Below are positions 1 through 11,689 of a DNA stretch of 64,000 nt, piece by piece. Where the stretch lies: positions 35,768,316 to 35,832,315 of the forward strand of contig NC_134372.1 in assembly GCF_035582795.1 (NCBI RefSeq). The letters are read 5' to 3'. Numbering within the stretch: position 1 is the first letter of the stretch; each line of letters starts with the position of its first letter. A program made the position numbers and the translations under genes. The notes below the pieces were generated by a model that saw only the letters and a program-made list of their open reading frames with translations, was not told where the DNA came from and did no database searches. Source of the DNA: Mycteria americana (lineage: Eukaryota; Chordata; Aves; Ciconiiformes; Ciconiidae).

Positions 1-360
1 AGCCCAGCAAGCGATTGTTTCTTAGGAATACAATGAATCTTCAGAATTTAATAAAATATAGTGGTACTTTTCTGTGTACTTGAACGCTTGTACTTCCAGC
101 CCCACAAAGTACGCTAGCCATGAAAAGGGTAACGTATTACCCGTTTGTCTGTGGTTATGTCTGTAATTAGTGGCAGTACTGAGAGCTCCTTCCAAGGACA
201 TCTTGGGCCACAAGGTAATTATGAGCTCATTGCTGGCAACCAGCACAACACTGTGTGGAGGTTTACCCTTGCTTGAGTCACGCTTCCCCCTTAGGGAGTT
301 TGGGCCTTCTGGGGCCTTCTGGAGTTTCTTGTCCCAATAACTGGACATTATTCCTTGCAA
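1..360. other. Intergenic sequence, left edge
   Basis: There is a 112-codon open frame on the minus strand (22-360), but its translation shows no recognisable domain and it abuts a CR1 fragment. I see no supported gene here. Confidence 0.5.
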
Positions 361-610
361 ATCACAGCGTTGCTGAGGTTGGAAGGGACCTCTTGAGATG
401 ATCTAGTCCAACCCCCTTGCTCAAGCAGGGTTGCTCAGGACTGTCCAGTTGGATTTGAGTATCTTCATGGATACTCTACAACACCTCCAGCCAACTTAGT
501 CTGGTGTTTGGCAACCTTCACAGTAAAAAAGTGTTTTAATGTGTTCAGATGAAATTTCATGGGTTTTTTTTCATTTGAGTCTGTACTTGCAGTACCAAAC
601 TGTGAGTGGC
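361..610 (-). mobile_element. CR1 LINE 3'-end fragment
   Basis: The stretch GGTTGGAAGGGACCTCTTGA, continuing with a match to the common 'gatcatctagtccaac' segment, is the reverse complement of the CR1 3' end, and the match runs on through the part containing 'gttcagatg'. The element's 3' end is at 361 on the minus strand, with a single degenerate terminal octamer. It is 5'-truncated, as most bird CR1 copies are. The left border is clear and the right one approximate. Confidence 0.8.
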
Positions 611-2700
611 TTTGGAGATTTGAGGCTGTTAACTTTTTACCTTATTTCTCAAATTCTAGTAAATCCTGATTCTTTTCTAAGGCACGCTTGGCCCATTATG
701 AATTTTTTTTTGCCACTTTAAAAGTACAAAGCCTTTAACTGAAGAGAGGATGGAGACTATCCCATCTGCATTGCCTAAGAATCAATATTTCAGCTTCTTC
801 AACTATTATGTCATCAGTCGGGTGAAAAAAGGCATTGCTGGTGTCTCATGTTTACAGTAAAAGCTGCTGTTTTGTTCTCAAACGCGTTCAATGTCAGGGT
901 GCTGCATTAGCTGTAGAATGGTAAGATTCGATCGAGTCAGTTTGATGTAAGTTAAGTAACAGCTTATTCTGTGCAAGTAATTTTATGTGCGACCCTTTAA
1001 GCCCAGCTGTGACGTAACTACTCTAGCTTTCACTGTGTTCACTTGTCAACTCAGGAACTGCCCTGGCCATTCCTTGCTTTACAGGGGGCAAACTTACTGG
1101 TACCACAGTTACTTAGTGATTATGTAAACAAAGGTTAGGACTAAATAATGTAACCTGTAGGCTAAAAAACATTTTTAAGATAAGGTAAGGGTAGCTACTT
1201 GAGAAGAGATGAGCAATGCTCTAATGCTACTTCAGGAGTTACCAAGCTTCTTTTCTTGAAATACAAAATTTGAGGAAAGATCAACCCTGTAATACAAGGC
1301 ACGTACATGAATACCTATTATTTAGATACAAGTTTGGGAACATCTCTTTTAGTACTGGTTTAGCATGATCCATTTTACCAAAAAAAGTTCTTGAGGATGT
1401 TTTTGTGGACATAGTGATAAGGTATAAAGCTTAAACCTGTGAAATGGTGTAAAATGCATACCTAAGAACTTCTGTAGTAATCTATGGTCTTTTTTTCACT
1501 GAATTGTCTGAGAACAGGTCAGCTATATGCATCAATATTCTAATTAATCCTGTTTAAAACTTCAGCTTTAACCCAGCTGTCATCACAGCTTTACATGAGG
1601 TATACATGAGGCTAAGCATTCCAGACCCAGGGAATTCTGAGGATTGTGTTTTCTGTTTTGCAGCTGGAGGAGCACATTACTGCAGTGCAAGATAGAAGCA
1701 TTCAAAGAACAGCAGTAAAGAACGCAGAGCAAAGAGGAATGACAAGGTAGTTTGGTGGGGTTTTTCTGTTGTTCTGGAAACAGCAACCTTGTTTCTCCTC
1801 ATGTACTGTAGGCAATTAGTTGCTAACTTTGTTTTGTAGTGGCAGGACCAATACTGGTTAAAACATCTATTTCAGGCTGCATTTGTTTCTCCATGCCTTC
1901 AGTGTCAGCATCAAGGTAAGAGAGGTTTCAAAGTTTTGGCCTTTATTGAGCTTAGCCTATAGGCAATATGAAATGGTAATTTTCACGCACATCACGGAGT
2001 CTTAAAATATCTCTGACGGCAACACAACTTTTTGCTATGTCTAACATTAGAGATTAGTCCCGACTAAGTGGTTCTTATGATTTATTTTTCACCCTCTGTA
2101 AAACTTGGATTTCCCTTTTCACTTCCTTCTCAACTTACTTCTTTTGGAAAAGTGTCACAAATTTTCCAGTGTCCTAAGCACCTGATCTGATGTTTGGATA
2201 TGCATAAGATCAAGACTTATCTGCAAGTAAAAAAATCATTTTGCAATTCTAACATGACACACCACATCATCAAATTACATTGCTACCATTCTAGGTAAAC
2301 AATTATAAGCTGCCTCTGAACAATGTAGAAAAGTTTTCTTTCTAGGTAGGTTTTTCTTTACTCTTTCCTTCACTTCCTTTGAAAACAAAAAAATATACAC
2401 TGGAAGGAAAATGATCACATCTTATAGGATTCTATATGGAAACTTACTCCAAACACTGTTAGAAGTTCATAGCAAGATCTTTTTTAGATCTTTTTTCTTC
2501 CCATCATGCAGTAAAAACAAAAAAAATGCAAAGAATGAAAATATGTGGTATTAAGGAAAAAATGGCTCTGTAGTACAGTGTCTATCTTGAATCAGCAGCC
2601 CTTCAGGAGGGCTCCATAAACATATTCTGGGTCTGCTGTAGTATCTCTTTGACAAGACACACTACAAGTCAGTACACAAATAAATACACGTTATTGTAAG
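611..2700. other. Intergenic sequence downstream of UQCRFS1
   Basis: AT-rich DNA past the 3' end of UQCRFS1. I see no conserved open frame, clear repeat or RNA gene. Confidence 0.6.
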
Positions 2701-2726
2701 TCAGGAACAAGTGCTCACTCCAAGTT

Positions 2727-2732
2727 TTTATT
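2727..2732 (-). terminator. Probable UQCRFS1 polyadenylation signal
   Basis: The minus strand reads AATAAA here, about 160 bases after the TGA stop. Cleavage would fall roughly 10-30 bases further on, near 2700-2717, giving a short 3' untranslated region of about 180 bases. This is the first canonical hexamer downstream of the stop codon on that strand. Transcript ends were not available to confirm it. Confidence 0.6.
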
Positions 2733-2892
2733 AAAATTGAACACAGGGAAGTATTCGAACATACTTCTGGTTGAGAATCTAGACAGCTAACATGTTTTCA
2801 GGATCATCGGGTTTTATAGTATCCCAGAATCTCAGTTAACCCTTTTGAGTGTACATTCACAGGAACATGAAAGTGAGCAAGCACCGTGTTAT

Positions 2893-3503
2893 TCAGCCAA
2901 CAACCACTAAATCATCACCAAGAAACTGGTAAGTCGGAACCTCAAGGTTATAGGGAGCGGGACCTTTCCTGATTCTGCCAGAGGCATCGTAATGGGACCC
3001 GTGGCAAGGGCAGTAATAACCGCCAAAATCTCCAGAGTTAGCAATGGGTACACAACCAAGATGAGTGCAGACACCTACTAATATGACCCATTCTGGTTTC
3101 TGTACTCTGTCTAAGTCATGCTGCGGATCCCTCAGTTTAGACAAATCAACTGCAGCTTCCTGATTAATCTCTGCCTGGGTTCTGTGACGCACAAAAAGGG
3201 GCTTCCCTCTCCACTTGAAAGCCATGTTCTTGCCTTCTGGAATGTCAGATAACTTGATCTCAATCTTTGACAACGCTAGCACATCAGCAGAGGCACTCAG
3301 GCTGGAAATAAACTGGGTGACAACATTCTTAGCAGTATATGCAGTTGCTACACATGTCGTTGCAGTCACCAGGTAGGAAAACCCTTTTCTAGCTTCACTG
3401 CTGCTTTGAGAAGATGTGGTGGCATCTAGCACATCTTGACGACGATAGGCAGAGAAGTCCGGTACCACGACATCATTATGGACGCAACGAACACTGGCAG
3501 GTG
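2893..3503 (-). CDS. UQCRFS1: UQCRFS1 coding exon 2: Rieske [2Fe-2S] subunit of complex III
   Basis: This exon encodes residues 71-273, ending in TGA at 2895-2893. The protein passes electrons from ubiquinol to cytochrome c1 in the mitochondrial inner membrane. The acceptor is a pyrimidine tract followed by CAG at 3506-3504. Mature sequence probably begins near residue 78. A membrane helix lies at about residues 110-137 (from RKGFSYLVT to QFISS), followed by the flexible hinge SASADVLAL and the Rieske fold. The cluster-binding boxes are CTHLGC (residues 216-221) and CPCHGSH (235-241). By family rules Cys216, His218, Cys235 and His238 bind the cluster, and Cys221-Cys237 form the disulfide. The full length of 273 residues is one less than human. 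The frame is open throughout and the gene is intron-containing, so this is the functional locus and not a processed copy. No co-directional neighbour lies close by. Confidence 0.98.
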
Positions 3504-5761
3504 CTGCAAGAAAGAGTATGAAATGACAACAGTTTCAGGTAAAAAATATTATGATGTATTAAGTTACACTTTTTAAATTGCATTTTTGGAATAATGGGTA
3601 AAAGTTATTCCGAAGTTTGGGTAGGATTCTGCTAATTATACATTTCAATTTTAAGTTGCAGGAAAATGGTTTCCAGAAGGTATTTTTGGTAGATGAACAG
3701 GTGATCTGTGAAATCATTTTACCTATTCTTTGAAAATTACACGAAGCCTGGTAAGGGTGCAGAAAAATCTGCGAGAAGTTCTGGGTTTAAAGTGAACTGT
3801 TTTTTTCAGAAGATTTCAAGGAAAAACTCCTGCAGGATACCACGACTAGCTAAGAAAAGGCAGACCTGTTTTCCATTCAAATGTTTCCCTGAAAAAGACC
3901 GCTGTGAAAAAATTTGATTTAGTAAAGTTTGCATATCTGTAGCTTAATGCTTTTGTGCTTTCCTTTGACTTAAGTAACTTCTATGCCTTTAACAATCTTA
4001 AGTGTGTGGTTAAGCATTTTTAACATTAAAAATGCAGTACCAGGCATCCCCCTTTATATTAAACTGTTGTCAAAGCTAACTGCCCCGGTAAATAATTTTT
4101 AAACCTACAGTCCCCTATTTGCCAGGCTCACTTCATAGAAGGATTTAGGGATAAAGCTAATAACTATCCAGTTCCCAAGCTTTTCAAGTGGGATTCCCAT
4201 GTCAAACCTGTGTGCTAAACTAACAAGATGTGATGGCTAACTAAGAGGCCTTCCATTAGTTTCTCCAGCAAAAGAAAGCTGCTTTCCTCCATGAAAATCT
4301 ATAAGCCAAAGAAAAGAACATGCCAAAGACAGAACATATTACTTGCCAAAGTGCAACCTCTGTTATTTGGAAAGAACTATTTAGTCTTTATTTTTTCCTA
4401 GCACTTAGCACAAAGTTAACAGAGGTTAATAAAAACCACTCTCTCAAAGTACTTAAAATAGCTCTCAGAGATTTATATGCAATATAATGGGGAAAATATT
4501 TACATGTATTTACAAGTAACTCAGCATAGAGAAGGTATTTGCTGTAGGATTGTAACTGCAGAGAAATTAACCTACAATTCAAAATTCTGACAAAGTAAAG
4601 CATACTAATTTATTTCAGTATCGAGACTTAAAATGTTTCACATTTAGTAACAACACTATTGATTAACTTCTCAAAATTCTTTATATTCAGTGAAAAGCAT
4701 GCTTGATGTTAATTAAAACTAAGAGTAAGACTAAATGTCAGCTACATTAGTTATAGATTTGTAGAATTTTCACCTGAACATGTCCTTTACAGTTGAGGGT
4801 CAGATGAAGTATATAGTTCTAATCACTACAGAGCATCTTCCACAAGGCACTGCCATCTCCAAGACTTACAAGAATATCCTATGTCACAGTATGAAGCAAA
4901 CTGTTACTACATGCCCGGCATCAGCAGATAAGGGCAGGCGTTCTCCAGGAAATGCAAATCGGTCTGTTTCATGGAGAACCACTGCCCTTTGGCTGGAAGT
5001 CAGGTCCTGCAGGAACGACTTGGGACTAACTTTACGTGCCTGATGCTTTTCTGAACACTGCGTGAACTGGGGGCAAACAGAGGAATCTCAAAAGAGGAAA
5101 CGGTGATGGTTTTGACATAGTGAACTCACCGTTAGAGCTGTTTTCCTGCAACAGTGAAACACACCCTGTGTTCTCACTGCACATCTCTGCTTTGATGCCC
5201 CTCAGCTAAATACCTTATTGAACTCATCAGAATTTTCCTGCCTCTTCCCAACTGCAAAATAAATATCCACCCGACAGTCACCAAAAGGAAGCAGGCTTTC
5301 AAGTGCCCTTACCTATACACTCATAACCGCGTGTTACTGTAACGATGGCGACTTGGAATCAAACATTCTTTTTTAAAAAGCAGCAAAAGCCAGACCTCTC
5401 CACTAACGCACGACTCTGCTTCCCCCAGCCTGCCAGGCCGCACCTCGAGCGCCGCGGCCGCCCTCGCCAGCCGCTGCGGCGCGTCCCCTCGTCTCCGCCG
5501 CCGGGCACGGGCCGAGGAGCGGTGGCCGAGGAGCGGTGGCCGAGGCGGCTGCACTCCCGGGCGGCTGCGTGCCTGAGGTCGGGCGCCGGCCCGGCGGTGG
5601 CCGCCTAAGCCCCCGTCCCGCCTGGGGTGACGGCCGGCCCCTGGGCCCGGCTCCCGCCCGCTGAGCCGACGGGACGCGGCCGCCGCCCGCCCCCGCCCCG
5701 AGCGGCTCCCCCGCCGCTCCCCCAGGGCCCGGCCCGCGGCGCCCCGACCCCCGGCCCGCAC
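3504..5761 (-). other. UQCRFS1: Single intron of UQCRFS1
   Basis: This 2258-bp GT-AG intron separates the two coding exons, a phase-1 split of codon 71. Its 5' third on the minus strand (about 5430-5761) is extremely GC-rich and belongs to the CpG island. The rest is ordinary AT-rich sequence. I see no exon-like open frame with conserved protein similarity inside it and no recognisable interspersed repeat. A short GC-rich tandem repeat sits at 5511-5538. Confidence 0.9.
5511..5538. repeat. GC-rich 14-bp tandem repeat in intron 1
   Basis: The unit GCCGAGGAGCGGTG is repeated exactly twice and begins a third time at 5539. It lies in the GC-rich start of the UQCRFS1 intron. Confidence 0.85.
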
Positions 5762-5972
5762 CGTTGAGGCTGGCGCCGGCGACGAGGCCCCCCCGGGCGG
5801 ACCGGCCGTTCATCGACTCCCGGCAGAGCAGAGGCCGCTTCACGTCCAGCGGCACCTTCTCGGCCCGACGCGCCACCGCCGGCGCCAGCGGCTTCAGCGG
5901 GCCGGGCACGGCGTGCGCCGCGGCCGACAGGTAGGGCGCGAAGGGCCCGGAGCGGGCGGCCACGGACAACAT
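5762..5972 (-). CDS. UQCRFS1: UQCRFS1 coding exon 1: presequence of the Rieske subunit
   Basis: This exon encodes residues 1-70 plus the first base of codon 71. It is the N-terminal mitochondrial targeting part of the Rieske protein, rich in Ala, Arg and Pro and poor in acidic residues, and it opens with MLSVAARSGPFAPYLS, which closely matches vertebrate UQCRFS1. The ATG at 5972-5970 sits in a strong context (GCCGCCATGT). An in-frame extension of ten codons exists upstream, but it begins with GTG and is mostly Ala, so the ATG is preferred. The exon ends in AACG followed by a GT donor at 5761-5760 (GTGCGGGC). The last base G joins the first two bases of exon 2 (CA) to make Ala71, which restores the family sequence across the junction. 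In mammals the cleaved presequence is retained in complex III as a small subunit; that is family knowledge and cannot be seen here. The exon is GC-rich and lies in the CpG island. Confidence 0.96.
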
Positions 5973-5978
5973 GGCGGC
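5968..5978 (+). promoter_or_regulatory. YY1 motif over the UQCRFS1 start codon
   Basis: The plus strand reads AACATGGCGGC, a perfect match to the YY1 consensus AAnATGGCGGC. It overlaps the UQCRFS1 ATG, which is read on the other strand. YY1 sites near the transcription start are common in TATA-less housekeeping and mitochondrial genes. Binding is inferred from the motif only. Confidence 0.5.
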
Positions 5979-6031
5979 GGCGGCGGCTGCTGAGCCGGTC
6001 ACCGCTGCGACCTTCCCGGCGGCGGGAGACC

Positions 6032-6041
6032 GCGCACGCGC
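6032..6041. promoter_or_regulatory. NRF-1 binding site in the UQCRFS1 promoter
   Basis: GCGCACGCGC matches the core NRF-1 consensus exactly. It lies 60-70 bp upstream of the start codon, at or next to the expected transcription start. NRF-1 is an established activator of nuclear genes for the respiratory chain, so the site fits the gene's function. Confidence 0.7.
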
Positions 6042-6043
6042 GC

Positions 6044-6051
6044 TGACGTCA
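6044..6051. promoter_or_regulatory. Full palindromic CRE (CREB/ATF site)
   Basis: TGACGTCA is the complete cAMP response element and sits two bases from the NRF-1 site. Paired CREB and NRF-1 sites are known from respiratory genes such as cytochrome c. Half-sites CGTCA follow at 6079-6083 and 6113-6117. Confidence 0.65.
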
Positions 6052-6282
6052 CGCCAGCACGCGGTCGCGCGGTGGTGGCGTCACAGCAGCGCCGTTGGGT
6101 GATGGTGTCACCCGTCACGGCGCGGAGGGTGGCGCTGCTCCTGCCCGCCCTTCCCCGTGGCACGGTCGCGGCCCTGCGGCGGAGCTGCCGCTGCGGCGCC
6201 GGGGATCCCGATCCCGGGGAGCGCGGGAACGTCTCTGTCCTGCCGGGACCGCAGCTGCCCGCGGGGGAGAGGGAGCCCGGCG

Positions 6283-6293
6283 AAAATGGCGGC
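6283..6293 (+). promoter_or_regulatory. Second YY1-type motif with a forward ATG
   Basis: AAAATGGCGGC matches the YY1 consensus on the plus strand, about 310 bp upstream of the UQCRFS1 ATG and facing away from it. The ATG at 6286 opens a 59-codon GC-rich frame ending at 6465 that starts with the residues MAAAGAP. The frame has no recognised homology and could be chance in GC-rich DNA. The motif may mark the start of a divergent, possibly non-coding, transcript. Confidence 0.3.
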
Positions 6294-6599
6294 TGCGGGA
6301 GCTCCCCGGCTGGAGCAGCCCTCGAACCGCGCGGGGGGAGCCCCCCGCGAGCGGGACCCCCCCATAAAGTGCTGTGCTCGCGGGAGCGGTCGGGTGCAGG
6401 CAGCGAGGGGCCTTAGGAGGAGCGGTCGGGGGCGCCCGGTCCAGGGACGCGAACTGGGGTCGTGAAATCGTGGGGTTGACATCAGGCTGGATCTGGTGGC
6501 GTTTGTGGAAAGGGGAATACGGCGTGGCGGTGACGCAATGGGTGCCGTGGTTTTGATAAGTAACAAGGCTCGTGTGGCTTTGCTGTGGTGAGGCCGGCA

Positions 6600-9500
6600 G
6601 GCAAGCAGAGACCGTTACAGCATATTCTCTTGCCAAGTTGGTATTGTCTGTCAGTCAGGAGCTGTAAGAATTAACCTTAATTCTTTGCTCTGCTCTTAAT
6701 CTCTTACCTTCCAAGCGTTTTTCTTTAACCTCAAGATACTTTTTTTTCCCCTCCAAAACCTTGGCCGCATTACCTGCGTTAGCGATCAGACCTTGAGGGT
6801 GAGGAGTACTTTCAGCGTACAATGTACAATGTCAGGTACAGCGTACAGTGTACGGGGTCAAGTACAAACGGGTCTTGATCTTTGCTGAGTTTTAGGGGTT
6901 CTCAGGAAACATTCTGTATCGGATTAGCCCAAATACACGGATTGCTTTCTTTTCAGAAGCTACTGTCTGAAAATATCCCTGCTCACTGTGTCCCAGGTAC
7001 AAGTTTCATCTCATGCTTTCTCTAAGAGTTCTTGGGTCCAAATCTCTGGCTCCGTCTATTACAGGTAGAGTAACTTGGGGGTGGTGATGGGGCTTACCCC
7101 GCCCGTGCCTGTCTCCTGCCAGGTCTGGGGCCAGCTGGGGAAGTTTGTAGCTGTCTTGTTAGTGCTGTTAACTCCAGACTCAGTTTTGGGTTTGGTACTC
7201 CGAGGAGGTCTATTCACATAGAGTGCTTCGGTTGTTGATTTTCCTCTTCTTGGCATTGTCTCATTTCATACAAAACAGTTAAGCACTATTACAAACACAC
7301 CTTTTTTCTCTTTTACAATAATTTTTTATTTTGTTGAGGTATTTCTGCTTAATATTTTGAAAGGTTAGTAGATGTATTGAAGTCCCATCCTAGAACACCT
7401 CCGATGATACTTGTGAGCACATTTAAGTCATTAAACTTCAGAACATTTCAAAGAAGCATTCAGGAAACACTGCGGGGACACGAGTGGTCCTGTGCCTTTT
7501 CTGCAGGTCACGGATTCATTTAAACAAAGCAATGTGATCCCAAAACACCTTGCGGGGGTTAACATGTTCTCTTCCCTTGCTACTTTTATGATTTGGAGGT
7601 GTGTAAATACTATTCAGAAACATTGCTTGAAAGAAAACTGCCACTTCTGGGATAACACATGCCCTTTATTATTTCTCCTATTCCTTGTGCAGTGTATGGG
7701 GTTTGCCCCTTTTTATTTATTTGTTTCTTTTTTCTTAGCTTATCCATTTAATTTGTCTTTTCACAGTCCTGCTGGATCAGTTGCAGAGTGGGAAAAAACT
7801 TGAACTTTCTCAGCTTGTCATAGGAAATTGGCAAGTGATAGATTTTATATCAAGTTTGAAAAATGCAAAGCATGTTTTACAATACGCTTGTTGTGTTCAT
7901 AACCACGTTTCTGGAGGCAGCCTCCAGCTGCCACAGCTCCAGTGTTTTCCATTGCTCGTCAGCACGTTCAGTCTGGAGCTCAGGCTGCTGGGGAAGTCAA
8001 ATAGTTCCCCAGAAACTCATTCTTATCATCAGCGATTAGGAGGGTGAAGGAACACAGCAGCTGTAATTATTGCCAAAAATATATTTCTTCCCTTCTCAAT
8101 CACAGACGCAGGCTGAGATGCAAACACTTGAGCCCAGTTTTTGTCTTCATTCAGCTGTGTGATCATTTTCGTTCAGCTGTGTGAATGGTACTGCAAGCTT
8201 ACATATTGTTGCACCTTTAGATCTGCGCAGTTAGTGTAAAAAAAAAAAACCCACCCTCTCCCCTCGCCTCCCACATACCTTAAATGCTTTTCCATTAGGG
8301 GAAGAAATTTCAGTACTGTGGGTATCTTTAAAGTATTTTGATTATTTGTGAAGAACGTGCAAAGTTGCTTTCCTGAAGATAGAATGGATTATTTTCCAGA
8401 AGTTCCTGCTATATTTTTGAGTAGCAAAAAGCTAAATAAAACGCTCTATTTCTAGGGGTTTTTTTCTAGCCATGCACACTGCTTGTCCCTGTGTGGACAC
8501 AGGCAAATCAAAGTATTTAAAAATATTAAATTAATACTAAAGAAAATATTTTGGTAGATTTAAATATTTCTTCTATTAAGAATACTCTACATCTGGTCTG
8601 AGAGACAGCAATAGATTTGGCTTGACCTGCTAGGGTAGTCCTAAAATGGTTGATGGTATTACTCTGTGGAACTTCTCAAAGAGAAATAAAATTGGATTTT
8701 TGTTTTTGTACGTGTTCTAAGATGATATGCCAGTGGTGTGCAAGACAGAAATATCGATTCATTTGTATGTTTGGTTTCTTTAATTAGATAATACGTGTGA
8801 TTTCACCCTTTTGACTGCACTGAAAAATAATCTGAAGCAAAACAATGCTGCTGTCAGCTCCTTCCCCCATGCAACAAGCAGCAAATGACATCCTCCAGGC
8901 AAATTAAAACCAAATCCACTCCCAAGGGTTATTCTGGAGGCAGTAGTTCGGTTCATAAAATGAATCTTGGCAGATACAGGCCATTCACACTGAGGAAGGG
9001 CAGCACTTTTAAGAGACAAGAAGGCAGAATGCCATAGTAGTCTTTCCTCCCTTTGCAACAGGGAAGCTGTTGGCTGCCTCCGCAGAGCTACAGCCTTGAC
9101 ATACAGACAGGCTTCTGGTCAGGCAGCGGCACTGTAAAACAGAGCGAGTGTCTCGGGCTCTTGTGGGAAGCACCAACCCAGCTCTCTAACGAAGTCCTTC
9201 CTCTGGGCAAGGTTCCAGTTCTCTGTAGTAACCACTCAATTTGGGATGATATTCTCACCCAAAACTTGTTTGGGTTAATTGCAAGGATAAGAGGACAATA
9301 GACACATCACATAGATGAATCCCGGACTAAAGGAAAGATCCATTCTTCCACAAACAACTAGGGTGAATAAATAAATACCTGTGGGGTTTTTTTTTTCCCA
9401 AATTTATTTTACTTTATAGCATCAGTCTCATGTTTGACTTGTCACAGCTTGCAATGGTAAGATTTAGTTTGATACTAGGTGGATACTTGAGTAGGTGCAT

Positions 9501-11460
9501 ACCTGCTACAGTCAAGCCTTTTAACTAGTTCAGGCTTCTAAAATTTTCCCAAAATGCTGGATAAACTTGACACAGAGATATTTTGTGAAGACATTTGAGC
9601 TAAACCATCTTCTAGAAACCTAACCACAATTTCTCAGCTAGTCGACCCAGTCCATTCATGCAAGGCTGTGAAGCTTTAGTGTTTCATACTGGCTGTATAA
9701 GGAGCTATTGTTTTGAAATTCAGCTGTTGCTAATGGCATTACTACTGAATTATTGTATGATTGTGCATTAAAAAAAACTCTCTCTGTGGAGTGGTGGTTT
9801 AGGGACTGGCCTTATTAAGATTTATTTAAGGGTTTGACTTTTTCATATAAGTAATTCACTGAGTCTTTTTAACTGTTGTCTGAAATGTACTGAAATACGG
9901 TAGTTCTAATTAAGTGGGATGGATCATTCCAGTTCTAGTAGTATTGAGCTGTAATTTATTTCTTTCCCAGCAAGTTTGTGACATCTAAGCCTGGGTAGAT
10001 AATGATTTACCCAACTCGGAGCACTGCACTGTTGGTAACTGTAGTTAGTAGTGATGTAGTAATTATAGGACACCATAATAATATTCTAGAGGGAATGTAA
10101 TTTGTAGAAACTGCTGGGGCTATGAATCAATGCACGGGTGGAAATAAACAATGTTCAAGCAGGGGGAGAGAAAACTAGGAAGACCTATTTTAACAGCACC
10201 AATTTTACAAACGTTATTCCATTTAGGAGGAAAAGAGGTACAGAAACATGGTCTTATTTTCTGTTCTCTAGCAGATTACAGAATTATCATGGTCATGGTA
10301 AAGGTCTGATCAGAACCAAACAAGTTCTAACAGGGCAAGAGGAGTTTCTACTAAGGCCATCAGATATTAGTATGCTGTAGATACTTGGTGTTTCACCATG
10401 AAACTGAGGATCTGAGCTAGTAGTTGTAGAAGGGTTTGTTACCAGTTGTGGGTTTTGGGGATTTTTTTTTTGTTGTTTTGTGGGTTTTTTTAAGGATTCT
10501 GAGTTTTGATAGTGATGTAAGTTTTGAATTTGCTAACCCAGCTCAGCTGTTTGGGATGGGGCAGATGTGGCCTCATCCCAAATGATATATTTTTCTTTTT
10601 GGGTGCTATTCCCAGAGATGTTTGGCAAAATGTACTTGTTAATTCTAGAGATTTTGACAAAATGAGGTAGCTGTGATTTTTTTGGAAAACATGGTTGTAA
10701 ATTTTTTAAAGACATAAGACATTTCAAATTACAATGTGGTCAGAAGATGATTAAAACATGAAAATACTTTGGCAAAAAAGGTACCACTTTCTGTTATCAG
10801 AGTCCAAAAAAGAGCAATTTTAATTTTAAAACGACTAAGCATATTCCAGTGTGTAGGTGTTTCTTTGAGAACTGCTGTTAGGCTTATGTTCCCAAGCATC
10901 AGTACTGAGCAAGCGTTTTCCAGCCAAGTCTGAAAGTTAAATGCCAATATAGTATTGTGTAAACCATCTAAGCAGACCTCTCCGATTGCTTTTGTGTATT
11001 CACAAGAGTGTTAGCCTCATGAAAATTTATACTGCTTAATGTTCCTGTCATTTTAAAGTAAGTTAAAAGTTCATTTGCGTTAATACAAAAGGTATAAGAT
11101 GTCAGGGTTGCAGTATTACTGCAACTATCAAAATAGTTGCAGCGTATTGTGATAATGCTTTTGGGCATGTGCAGCGGTGCTTCAGCGACTGTCTTTACAT
11201 AGTATTTTGTTCTTGTGTTTATGTTTTCTTCAGATACTAACTGCAGAACTTGGCTGGCTTTTTGCTAAAATGTTGGTCACCCAGGCAATTTGATCTTACC
11301 AGAAAGTTATCTTTTTTTGAGTTCTTTGCCATCTTGCATTATTTTTATGCTCTGAAAAGTCAGTGCTACTAAACTTGAGACTTTAGGATTTGTATTTGCT
11401 TTTTGGTTTTGCATTGATGATCATTTCGTTTCTCCTTGAATAAAATTATTCAGAAAGAAA
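6600..11460. other. Non-coding sequence upstream of UQCRFS1
   Basis: Beyond the 26-bp duplication at 6813, this holds only short open frames, a poly-A run near 8239 and a T-rich tract near 10460. Exons of a divergent transcript could hide here but none can be identified by eye. Confidence 0.5.
6813..6864. repeat. 26-bp imperfect tandem duplication
   Basis: Two units, 6813-6838 and 6839-6864, each begin CAGCGTACA and differ at a few positions. The repeated GTAC and GTACA words make the stretch locally self-complementary. It lies just outside the CpG island. Confidence 0.8.
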
Positions 11461-11689
11461 AAACCCAAACAATCAAACCACCAAACTTCCCCTGTGGAGC
11501 GTTGTTAGTGAAGCAGGTATGCCCTGCTTCATCACGCTGGAAGATGAGGTTTTTCACGCTGTGCTGTAGAGGATGACTGAGGACAAGTGCCATGTGGCCC
11601 AGGTGATCCATCCCCCCCCCATCATGTTGCATGATCTCATGCCTATAAGATGGGAGAGTGCAGATGATGTAGCACAGTTCAGCTGTATG

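Larger units (their letters stand above)
5430..6470. promoter_or_regulatory. CpG island and promoter of UQCRFS1, possibly bidirectional
   Basis: About 1 kb of dense GC and CpG stands out from AT-rich surroundings on both sides. It covers the start of the intron, exon 1 and roughly 500 bp upstream of the start codon. There is no TATA box near the expected transcription start. Within about 150 bp upstream of the ATG are an NRF-1 palindrome, a full CRE and two extra CRE half-sites (CGTCA at 6079-6083 and 6113-6117). The island reaches far beyond what UQCRFS1 alone would need and contains a forward-strand ATG in a YY1-type context at 6283-6293, which is the reason for suspecting a divergent transcript. 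Exact island borders were judged by eye. Confidence 0.85.

Noticed and set aside
22-360. 112-codon open frame on the minus strand
   Set aside because: No recognisable domain or family, no supporting splice or promoter signals, and it borders a CR1 fragment. Most likely chance.
2893-5972. UQCRFS1 as a processed pseudogene
   Set aside because: It retains its intron with GT-AG borders, a full open frame and a CpG-island promoter, so it is the parental gene.
5973-6002. In-frame N-terminal extension of UQCRFS1 by ten codons
   Set aside because: It begins with GTG and is mostly a poly-alanine stretch, while the ATG at 5972 has a strong context and matches the start of known vertebrate Rieske proteins.
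6072-6636. Several long open frames on both strands of the CpG island
   Set aside because: Stop codons are rare in GC-rich DNA, the frames overlap one another on both strands, and none shows known protein similarity. Only the ATG at 6286 was kept, as part of a promoter finding.
7059-7256. 65-codon minus-strand frame with a basic N-terminus
   Set aside because: It looks superficially protein-like, but no family is recognised and the length is within chance for this window.
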